Origin: Asterochloris sp. CNOR1
Lineage: Eukaryota; Chlorophyta; Trebouxiophyceae; Trebouxiales; Trebouxiaceae
Assembly (NCBI GenBank): GCA_963969365.1
Contig: OZ017760.1
Coordinates: 1,922,001-1,986,000 of the forward strand
Length of the DNA stretch: 64,000 bases
Reading direction: 5' to 3'
The notes under the pieces were generated by a model. That model was not told the origin of the DNA and ran no database searches. It worked only from the letters and a program-made list of their open reading frames with translations. Positions within the stretch are counted from its first letter, which is position 1. Each line of letters starts with the position of its first letter. Both the position numbers and the translations under genes were made by a program. This document shows, one piece after another, positions 43,501 through 58,000 of this stretch.

Positions 43501-46500
43501 AGATCTGGGCCAGGAGCCCAGTGCAAGCAGCTGTGAAGGCATTCAGTTGACTTTTTGCTGCGTGCATGTGCTTTGTAATGTAGATATGCGTGCACAATAA
43601 AGCTTTGGGGCCTAAGTTGATGGTGTTGTGCAGCTGATTGGAGAATCAAGTTGCACCTGAGCCTGTGCAGCCAGCCCCAGCTGCAGCCTCATGTGTTGCA
43701 GGAGGGTCGCTGGAAGCCCCTGCTCAAGTCCCAACGCCTGCACATATGAACCTCCTGTGCTAGATGTGGTTCACCTGACATTACATGCCTGATGCTGCAT
43801 GCGGCCTGCCAGAAGGATATATCGGTAGTTGCAACTGCATCTTTGCGCTTTGTGTTCATGTTCCCCATTCAACTGACTGTGCAGGTGGGCTACTGGAAGG
43901 ACCTGCTAGAGATCCTGGCACGCCAGGCTGTTGGCGAGGAGGTCTTTGAGGCTCAAAGGGAGGCACGGATAAAGCACAACGAGCGCGCCCCAACACGCAG
44001 AACGCACAAGGTGGGTTAGATCTCGTTGTTGATCTCAAAGGGACTTACTCAGGAGAGGCACATGCGTGACAGGTTTGTGGTGGCTGTTGTCAGGCTGGGA
44101 GGGTTAGCTACGTGAGGACATTCATCAGGCTTGAGCAGCGCAAAGTACGATCAGTGGAGGGGTCAGTGATGAGGTTGATGCATGCTGCATGCTGTTGCTA
44201 ACAGGCAGACAGGCAGGCGAGAACATGCCAAGGGCGCGGGCAAGCACAGGATGTTGAAGGTAGGCTCAAAGGGTGTCACTGCTTTTCAGCTGCAGCCATG
44301 TTCACTACAAGGCAGGCCTGTGCACAGTTGTAGCCAGGGCAGTATGCATGTGTGCTGCCTGGCCTGATGAGGCCCATGGTGGTGTCATGGACTGCCGTCA
44401 GTGCGCTGCTATCAATCGTATAAGACACAGGTGGGCTGGTTGATTCCCATTTACATGCACAAGTCAAGGAGTGCATGCACAGCGGCTGCATCCACCACCG
44501 CATGCCATAGAAGGAGCGTGCACCGCACCCATCTGCCACAGCAGTTGTCTAACACACTGACACTACTCTGAGAGGTGCACCAGGACACTACGCAGCAGCG
44601 CTGGCATGGGTGCTGTCTCCTGACATGATGATGTGCTGTTGATGCCTGCAGAGCCAGAGGGGGAAGAAGGAGAGCAGCGGGCCCAGGAGGCAGCGCTGGC
44701 AGATGGCCTTTGACCCATCCCCCCGCAGGGCGGCCAAGAAGGAGAGGCGCGAGGCCTGGAAGCTTCACCTGAAGCAACTTGAGAAGCAGCCTGACGGCGC
44801 CGCCAAGGTTGCGGCGGCCAAGAAGGAGAAGGCGGAGCGCCATGCCCTAGAGTGAGTCGCTCTAATGCCTTTGAGGATGATGGACCTGTGCTGCTAGCTG
44901 CCCCGGCCGGTGCAGCAGGACAGGGCGTAGGGGGAGAGCGCTGCACCTGCGAGTGAGTGCCTGCCATGCAGCATTGCCTTGCGCATCTGTGGGGCTATCC
45001 CTGCCGCTCTAAGACGGCAGTGGGCTCTGCCCTGTGTGGGGTCCACCCGTACTTCCCGCTTGCTTTTGACAGAGCATGGCTTCAAGGCAGAGCGCAGCAG
45101 CTGCCCTGAGGGCTTGGACTGCTTGCTAGTGCCCGAGCACAACATGTGTCACACGTCTTTGTCTAGCCAGAGGCGGAGACCTGCTGCCCCTGCTGCTGCA
45201 GGTTGCAGCAGCGCATTGAGGAGGCTGCCCAGCTGCGGAGGCAGAAGCGGGATGGGCAGCGGGAGGTCGCCAGGCACCTGCTAGAAACCGGTAAGTGTTC
45301 CTATCTGTAGCGATTTCTGCATGCTGGTCACACAGCCCAGCGCTTCTGCCTGGACATTGATGGCGTTTGCTGCCTTTGACATGCACCTGTGCTGCATGCA
45401 GCAGGCCAGCCTGTCATTGCACCTGGCTGTAGCCCACCAACTTTGTGTACAGATGGTACAAATGCACTGTGTGGCTCCCTTGCTGATGCTGTACTGCCTG
45501 TCCTGCAGAGCCACGCTACCGGCTGCTGCACCTGGCTGTTGCCACGCAGTTCGCGCAGCAGCTCCAAAAGGACTTGCAGTTGCTGAAGGCTGGGGGCAAG
45601 GGCATCTCTCTGGCAGGTCAGCACTGTTTATGAGACCCCCAGATCAGTGGGCTTTATTCTTGAAGGTTGCCCTGTGCTTGCATGCACAGGCACACCGCAT
45701 GTTCTGGTGGCACCGATGTGCAGCAGCTGCTGAGCATACCGCCTGGCAGATTTGCACCGCCCTGCTGGCTGACTGTCCAGCAGCCTGTGCCGTTCAGGCT
45801 CAGCCTCGTGGGCCTCCCTCCGTACTGATGTCCTCTCCTCTCCCTCCCTCATACCCAAGCAATGCCTGCTGAACCAGCAGTCGCAGTACTAGTGCCTCCC
45901 ATGGCAACTTCCCTCAAACCTGACCAGTCCCCTTACCTCAACCCTGGGAGACTTGGCCAAAAACTGTGCCTGCTGCCCCATAGGGTGCGGCGCTGACTTT
46001 GGCACCTGCCCTGAAATAATCAGTGATCTCCTGACAGTTTGTGTCTGTGCCTGCAGCCAAGTGGGCGCCCTCCAATGGCCGCAGCGCCGACCGCGCCACC
46101 CTGCTGGCCACCACCATCGCCACCATGCTGTTCCCCGAGGAGAAGCCTGCCGCTGGGCAGGAGGCCCAGCACTTTGTGCACGTGCTGAGGATGCGCTACC
46201 AGAGGGAGGTGCTGGCTCCCCTGCGCCAGGCGCTCCACATCCCAGAGGTGGGCCCTGTCCTTGTTGCTTGGAAGTGGGGTGGCGCTTGTGATGATGTCAT
46301 CCCTGCCTGTATGGACACGTCTCGCCTCAGCCGACAAGGATGCCTCTCGGGCTGCAGGTACACATGAGCGCCCGGCAGTGGGGAAGGATAGAATACAAGC
46401 GGGTGGGTTTCAGTAGGCTTTTGTCACTTGCCACGATATGCCTCATGGCACCATTCTGGCTTCGCCTGTAGCACACTCAGCTGCTCCTGCGCAGCAGCTG

Positions 46501-49500
46501 CTGACACTGCTGCGTTCTAACAGCATCAGCAGCATCTTTTGACATCTGAGCCATGCTGAAAGGCTGATGTGGCCTGTGCACTGCTCACTGCTGCCATGAT
46601 CAGGTAGCCAATGTGAGCATGCACGCCTCCCAGTCTTATGTGCCTCAACAACACTGCCTCCCCCGCTGCAGGTGGCCAGCGTGTGCATGCATCGCTCTAA
46701 GCACCTCTTTGAGTTCCACGACGAGGAGCGCTTCAAGCAGTACCTGGAGGACGTCAAGTGAGTCCTGGCCAAAGTGCTCCTTCTTCTGCAGTGGGTCTGG
46801 CTGTGTTGTGGCTGTTGGTTGCTGCACATCTGCCTGTGAAGCCGGGGTGGCCTCCACCCCTGCACTGTCCCTCTCCACGCAGAGGGCAGGAAGCTTGGGG
46901 TCGTTGGTGGCTCGTGCATCTGCAACGCTGTCCACAGCACGAGGGCTCATGCAAATGCAGCTGACCAAGCTTGGCCTGGGCAACTGAGCTGCCAGCCTGT
47001 TACCTTGTGGTCGCAGCCACTTCTGGTGTAAGCATGTTCTCGCTCTCCTGGCGCCGCTCACTGCCAGAGCCCCGTCTGGGTGCTGCCCTGACTGTGCTGT
47101 TCATGCTGGCTGCAGGACAGGCAAGGACGGCGCCACCATCACTGCCGGCGCGCTGAAGCCCCACGAGCTGGTTCACCAGGCCATGGAGCTGAGTGGGAAG
47201 CACCTCTTCCAGCAGTACAGCCTCATGTACAAGTGAGGCCACTGTGTTAGCCCTGGCTACCATTCCATATAGACCCACCCTTGTTTCTGCCTCCCCAGCG
47301 GTGCAGCACTGACAGCCCTGAGGGCGGCCCAAGCCTTTGGAGGCCTTGGTTGACCTTTGAAGCACACCCACAAATCTTGAAACTGTCGGATGTTCACGCT
47401 TGTCTTCTGCCCTGCTGCAGCACCGATAGCTCTGACGATGAGGAGGGCACCGGGGCAGCGCCAACTGTGTCAGAGAAGGACAAGACTGCGCTTGAGGTGG
47501 GCACTGTGCAATGCGGTTTGCACCATGCAAACTGTGGCAGCTATGCCTGTTTGGACAAACCTCTGGAACTCTTCTTGTTGTACTGTTTGGTGCACTGTGT
47601 TGCAGAATTGCCATTGCAGTATGCCACACGCTTGGTACGTATGCTACGTGTGAGACAGCCTCTTTACAGGCATTAGGCACATGCAGCCCCCAGCAAGTGA
47701 GCCTTATCAAAATCGTGCCTTTCTCTTTGCAGGTGGTGGAGCTGCAGTGGAAGGCGTACGTGGACAAGCTGCGCGAGTCTGGCACTTTGAGCAGCACATT
47801 GTCAGTCTGCGACGTGTCAGGCAGCATGCATGGGCAGCCAATGGAGGTGCGGGCACAACTGTGTCATGCACATGGAGCGTTTTGTTATGCAGGCTGCATT
47901 GTGCAGATGTGGTTGCTTGCCTCTTGCCTCCAGCAGATCTCTTTTGGTGAGAGGCCTACAGCAGGCTGCTGAGCACGCAAGCTGACACAGGTTTGCGATG
48001 CCTGGGCTTTGCACAGAACCAGTTCCTGCGGCCCGTCTAGCGATGCTTGCTGCGCGGCATGCCTGCACAGCTGGCGCTGCACCTCTTCTTCAGGATGATC
48101 AGGTCACTTCAATGCAACACAAATGCCAGCACAACTTCACTCGGTGTTTGTCTCTTGCAGGTGGCCATCGCCTTGGGCCTCTTGACTGCCGAGGTCAGCG
48201 CCCCACCATTCAACCAGCTGGTATGCACCTTCTCATCAAATCCCGAGCTGCACCACATCAAGTTTGGGTCGCTGGTTGAAAAGGTGGGCTGGCAAGGTGG
48301 CACAGCTTTGGCTTGTGCACTCAGCCTGCATGAAGAGCTGCATAGCAAGAATTGCACATCAATTGTTGCAAGTCGAGGGCAGTGGCTGGCGCGCTGCAGG
48401 TGCTGTCTGTGCCCTCCCTAGCAGGGTGGTCTGTGCAGCTGTGCCTGAGTTGGGGTGCTGAGCTCTGTATCAAGCTGGGGACTTCTCCCTGTACCTTGCG
48501 TGGTTGCTTTGCATGGCTGCCTGGCAGGCACAGCTGCACAGCACCGTCTGCATGCTGGTTGCACTGTGCAGCTCTGCATGACGTGGTCTGCTGCCTTCTG
48601 TGCAAGCTCAAGACTTGTCCAAGCGTTCCATATGCCTGATGCTTCGCTGGCTGCCTGACATAGGCAGAGTCTCGCCTGCGCGCTGCCTGCAGTGCGCAAA
48701 TATGCAAGATGTGGCCTGCGTTGCTCTGTGCTAAGCTAACACCTGTCCACGCTAATCCTGTGCATGCATGGAAGGCTTGGCTTGGCCACCTTCAGCAGAG
48801 CTAACACTGCCTGCTGTCCTGCTGCAGGTGCAGGACCTTCAGGCTATGAACTGGGGCATGCACACAAATTTTGACGGGGTGTTTGACCTCATCCTGGAGC
48901 AGGCAATCCAGGCCAAGCTGCCTCGGGAGCAGATGATTCAGCAGGTGGTGTGCTACAGCGACATGGAGTTCAATGTAAGTTAGATGGCCTTGTTCATGCA
49001 CGATCTGAACACAGCCGCAATCTGCATGCATTTGTGACTTGACGCTTTCATTTGTGATGACTGCTCTCCAGCAGGAGTGTACCCTGTTTTCCCCATGTGT
49101 CTGACCCTGCTGCGGGATCATCTAAGGGGTGCTGCCTGCCTGTAGCCTGTGCTCAGCCATCTGCAGCATTGCAGGCGGAGTGCTGCCTGCAGCTGCCTGC
49201 CATGCTTACACAACTGCCACCCTATGGGGCCTTGGTATGTGCTGCTGCAACATTGCTAATCACCTGTTATGCAGGAGTGCTCCAGCGGGGTCACAAACTT
49301 TGAGGGCGCCAAGCGCAAGTTTGAGAAGGCGGGCTATAAGCTGCCCAAGCTGATCTTCTGGAACCTGCGCCCATATGCATTGGACCGCCTCCATGGCAGG
49401 GAAGCAGCCTCCACCCCTGTCACACAGCACGAGGTAAGTAGCCACAACCCCCGGGCAGGCCCTGCAATAGGTGTTTCTCTCTCAGCATGGGGTTAGGAAT

Positions 49501-49909
49501 CATGCCTTGGTAGGCTCTGCATCTGAGGCACTGCTGGCTTCACCCAAATTACACAGAGTGAAGTAGGCAGCAGAGCGCTTAGTCATGGGAGGCCTCACAT
49601 TTGCTTCATTGTTCAGCAAAGGGCACGTTGATGGCTTGTACCCCTGAAGCTTGTGTGAGACCCAGCAGGAGAGAGCAGGATTGAGTCTGGTAGTTTGTGC
49701 ACCAGACCATGCCTCTTCTCCAGGCAAACTTGGCCGCGCTCTGGGCTGACAAGTGCTTGTCTGGCTTGCAGAGCGGGACAGCCCTGGTGAGTGGCTTCTC
49801 AGGGCAGCTCCTGAAGCTGTTCATGAGCAGCACATTGGAGGACTTCACCCCCCTCACTGTCATGCGCGAGGCCACCGCCCGCTATGACAGCTGGGTGGTG
49901 GTGGACTGA
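40573..49909 (+). CDS. DUF2828-family protein with von Willebrand A-like motif
   Basis: Nineteen exons fit in phase from ATG 40573 to TGA 49907: 40573-40648, 40889-41022, 41652-41828, 42448-42666, 43181-43339, 43885-44010, 44652-44851, 45202-45290, 45509-45616, 46057-46247, 46358-46402, 46672-46757, 47116-47232, 47421-47496, 47733-47846, 48161-48283, 48828-48974, 49275-49433, 49772-49909; 827 residues. Conserved blocks of the plant/fungal DUF2828 family are clear: VDFFFNVADTTN, LRDIRNGKG, VGYWKDLLEILARQAVG, a basic coiled stretch, CDVSGSMHGQPME (a DxSGSM metal-site motif as in vWA domains), VAIALGLLTAEVSAPPF, MNWGMHTNFDGVFDLIL, KLPKLIFWNLR and SGTALVSGFSGQLLKLF. The biochemical role of the family is not established; the vWA-like part suggests ligand or metal binding and the RNA-binding TROVE/Ro proteins share the layout. 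Several introns hold decayed exon-start copies. Confidence 0.92.
42212..42447 (+). repeat. Two decayed copies of DUF2828 exon 4 start
   Basis: The acceptor and exon start GCAGGTGGGCCAGAAACGTC at 42448 has relatives at 42212 (GCAGGTGGGCCAGAAGTGCC) and 42376 (GCAGGCTGGCCAGACAAAAC). Spacings are 164 and 72 bp. All keep a CAG acceptor. Confidence 0.85.
42941..42995 (+). repeat. Decayed copy of DUF2828 exon 5 start
   Basis: GCAGGCCGGGGCTGAGGACC, then CCTGGAGGCTGCGCCTG, matches the exon start at 43181 (GCAGGCCTGGGCTGAGGACC, then CTCTGGAGGCGCTGCGCCTG). Spacing is 232 bp. A lost base puts the copy out of frame. Confidence 0.9.
43693..43745 (+). repeat. Decayed copy of DUF2828 exon 6 start
   Basis: GCAGGAGGGTCGCTGGAAGC, then CCCTGCTC, then CAACGCCTG, parallels the exon at 43885 (GCAGGTGGGCTACTGGAAGG, then ACCTGCTA). 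It would read EGRWKPLLKS against the real VGYWKDLLEI, and could be mistaken for an exon. Spacing is 183 bp. Confidence 0.8.
47298..47335 (+). repeat. Decayed copy of DUF2828 exon 14 start
   Basis: GCAGCACTGACAGCCCTGAG at 47303 parallels GCAGCACCGATAGCTCTGAC at the real acceptor (exon 47421). Spacing is 114 bp. Confidence 0.7.
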
Positions 49910-50234
49910 GGGACATCAGCCGGGCTTCATCCCACTCAGGATGTAGCGTGAGGCTGTGACTCGCTATGACAGCTCAGTGGCAATGAACTGAGCTCTGGCA
50001 GCTTGCATTGCAGCACATCAGCTCTGCCATGAGCTGCTTGAACCCTGAGCGCTGTACATTGTGTGCTGCGACTATCTTGTACAGTGAGCGCCATGAGAGG
50101 TATTCAGACCACTGCAGACTGACATACAAAGACGTAACGATCACAGTACATGTATTCAAGTAATCAACAATAGAGAAGCATGGATGGTTGCATGTAATCA
50201 CAGCACACAGAGAACCACTGTTATCATGCAGTGT
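49910..50234. other. Convergent intergenic region
   Basis: Holds the 3' ends of the DUF2828 gene (stop 49907) and the MAP kinase gene (stop 50237-50235). A TGTAA, typical of algal poly(A) signals, lies at about 50193 on the plus strand. A partial direct repeat of the last DUF2828 codons (CCGCTATGACAGCTGGGTGG near 49880 and TCGCTATGACAGCTCAGTGG near 49960) is present. Confidence 0.5.
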
Positions 50235-54657
<4,423 letters not shown>

Positions 54658-55018
54658 GTCAGGAATGCTGTCCGATGCGCCCGCCTGGCATGCTGGTCAA
54701 GACCAGCTTTACCATGCACTGTCCTCAGTTGGGCTCTCCAGGACGGCTGCACTGCCAGCAGGGGGTCACAATGTGGCAGACCACCCTGGATCGCTGCAGT
54801 CAACTGATGTCAGCCTGCTGGTCGCTCACCGCGCTTGCGCATGTCATGCAATCGCAGCACATTTGTTTGGCATGCTCCAACCAATAACGGCATAAACAAG
54901 CAACTTGGCCTTCTATCACCTCCCGAGTTCAGCGCCAAAGGCAGAGGTAGATCGTGCCTCATCAGGCGGTGTGCAAGGTGGCACAATTAAACACCGGCCT
55001 GCTGTCGGGTAGCTTGGC
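54658..55018. promoter_or_regulatory. Divergent intergenic region
   Basis: Only about 360 bp separate the MAP kinase start (minus) and the GlcNAc-transferase start (plus), so the two probably share promoter sequence. No motif is convincing. Confidence 0.45.
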
Positions 55019-58000
55019 ATGAAGGTACAGCTGCGCACAGATGGGAAGTCCATCGGCATGCTGGCTCTCCTGCTGATATTTCTGGTGGTCTGGCAGGTGA
55101 GACTGCCCTGCGAGGCATGCTTTGCCAGTGGACTGATCCCAACAGGGAGCCCAACCTGGGCAGAATGCTCTACAAGCTCCTTCATTACGCTGTCTGCTGG
55201 CTGAAGTCAGGCGCCACCCATGCTTGCCCCTCGATGTGATTGCTGTCTGAGCGCTTCACCGGTGCGCTGACCCTGGAGTCAGCCAACCATGGAGCCTCGA
55301 GCTGCTAGTCCATGCAAATGTGGACAGCAAGACATCTGCTCTGTCACCAGGCATGCCTGCCCTGGATCCAACTCCCTGTGCCTGCTCCTGCTGCAGATCA
55401 GATCGACGCCAGAGGCTTCCACTGATGCCTCTAGACGTCTGTTGACAGAAGGGGGGATGATGGACCCCACCTTTGTTCCCAGGTACAGTTCAGCACCAGA
55501 ACACTTGGCATGCAGTGCGTTGCCAGCACAGCGCTGTTCTCGTCCTGAGAGGGCAGCATTGCTTGGGGTTTATACACGTCAGGCATGCAAAGCCATGTGG
55601 CAAGGCGCGTCTGGCACACTGTGCCTAGACCCTGCCACCTCTCCTCTGCTTGGCAGGCATTCCCTACAGTGCTTGTGCATGTTTGGGGGTGCTGCAGGGT
55701 AGGACGCCAGCGATGCCTGAGCAGCTCGCTATGTGCAAACATCCTGATAGGTGCGGGAGGCATTGCTTTTCGGTTTCTACTGTGGCCCACTTCACAGGCA
55801 TCCCCTTCTGTTTGAGTGAGTCATCCTGCACTGCTGTCTGCAGCCCTCCTTTGCTTGGCGGCCCTCAGGAGGCGGCAGCAAATGCACCCACAGCAGATGA
55901 GGCAGCTGCTGCGTCCCCTGCTGCGGCAACAATGCAGCCTGAGCCCCCCAAGGAAAGGTTGCCCACCATCTTTCTCTCAGTGGCGGCATACAGGTAGGCA
56001 TCTGCGGTCTAAGGTGTGAGGACCAAGACAAATCAGGGAGCCTGCTTCAAACTCGCTTTCACAGCCTGCTCTGCACATGCACAGTCAACCTCCTCTCTGC
56101 AGCCTGCACCAGCATTCCAGGGCTGCCTTGCATACCTTGAGTAGGGTAGCCTGTAAAGGGGCATGGGCAGCCATAGGAACTTGGTTATCTGTACCCTGCA
56201 CCAGCATCCATGCTCTGACAGCACTTACACAGGCTGGCCTTGGGGTGCTCTCACAGCCTGCGTGACTGTGCGGCCATTGGCAGCTCTGGGCGGTCAGACT
56301 CAGCGTCGCAGGCTGTTGGATGCACAATCTGCGCAGTGCAGCCCACCAGGTGTTCTTGCAGCCTGCGCCGATCTGCGTGATACGGGAAGGCGCCCTTGCT
56401 GGGCACCTGCGACAAGCAAGAATGCACCCCCCTGGTGCGCAGTGCATGAGCTAGATGTTCCACACTGCAGCAGAAGGCGCTGCTGCCCTTGGCCCAACAT
56501 GTGTTTGAGCAGCGTCATGGTGTCCTCATCATGTTTGTACACACTGCTTGGTTTGCTGCGTTGCACCACCTCACACACATCCAGGCAAGTCATTTGAATG
56601 GCATTCAGGAAGGTCATTGGAGTTCCCCCATGCGCAGCAAGAGACACAAGGCATGAGCACAGACATAGACGCAAGGGGAGCAGCTGAGACAAGGTGTCTG
56701 CTTCTGCAGGGACCTGGAGTGCAGCGCCACCATGCGCTCCATTATGGAGAACGCGACTCACCCCGAGCGTGTGCACGCCACCGTGTGTCAGCAAATCAAG
56801 ACAAGGGAGGAAGCCTGCCTGCAAAAGGACACGCCCCACCCAGAGCAGGTCAAGACCCTGACCGTCCCATTCTTCCAGGTGTGGCTCTCAGCAATGACCA
56901 GACCGCAGCACATGATGCCTTATGCCGCAGCCTTGCCTCCTGGAGACCTTTCATCCTGCAATGGACACCCTCAGAGAAGGTGTCTACCCATACTGTCCTG
57001 TGTACCGACCTGCACAGGCTTACTTGCGGGCACGACCAAGGGGCGGCCCTCCCCCTCTTACACTGTGCATGCCTGTCCAGAGCAGTGAGGGTTATCAGTT
57101 TGTTCTGCACCTCTGCGTTCCTGCCAGCACAGCCAGCAGACCTGGTTGCCATGTGTTGAGAGTATCTGGTTAGCGCCATGCTGTGGACCATGTGCCAGAA
57201 GTGCATGGCCCATGCCTTCTCGTCAACTGGGGCACCACCTTTCATGAAGATGGAGACATTCTTAGAGTCACCGCTTGTCAAAGTCCATGCAGAGTCCTGA
57301 TGCACCCACACTCCACACCAAAAGCTCTGGCCCAGCATCTGATGTTCATCGGTCAGGACATGCACGCCAGACCATTCTTTTTGCAGACGGCCGTACCCTG
57401 CCAGCACAGGACACCAGAAGGAATGCCTGCGGTTCATGTTGCCAGCACACACTCCTTGCTTCAGGCTGTGCAGACACGTGGCCAGCGCCAGACCACGCCA
57501 TGGTGACTTCTCAGAGCCACATCTTGCTTCACGCTGCATACTCAGACAGGGCCCCCATGGCATGTCATAACACGTATTCTCTGAGCCAACCCTTGCTTCA
57601 TGTTGCGCAGGCTGGCAAAAGCCCAAACCCTTGGTCTGCCGCCTGGCAGCCACCCCGCATTGCAGGAGAGCCTTCGAAACCCCTGACTGGCCGCCTTTGC
57701 TGCCAAGTCACTCCTTACACCCTGCCCTGCAGGCAGAGGGCCCAACCCTGGCACGCCACATGGTGGCCTCCCTGTACAAGAATGAGGACATCTTCATGCA
57801 GATTGACAGCCACAGCCTGCTGGTCTGTGGGTGGGACGACCAAGTGGTGGCCATGCTCAACAGGTGAGGGGCAGGCTGCTGATGTGTGGCAGCATGGCAG
57901 GGTGTGACAGGGGCTAGGTTGCTGCTGCCAGGCAGGGGACAGGCTGGAAGCATGGCAGGGTGGGGCAGGGCCCAGGCTGCTGCTGTCAGGCAGGGCGGCA

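Noticed and set aside
43702-43740. A small exon reading EGRWKPLLKS in the DUF2828 gene
   Set aside because: It parallels the real exon start VGYWKDLLEI at 43885, runs into a stop soon after, and the flanking exons already join in phase without it.
47298-47335. An alternative exon start CACTGACAGCCCTGAGG in DUF2828
   Set aside because: It resembles the true start at 47421 but leads into unrelated sequence and lacks the acidic SSDDEEGTG stretch.
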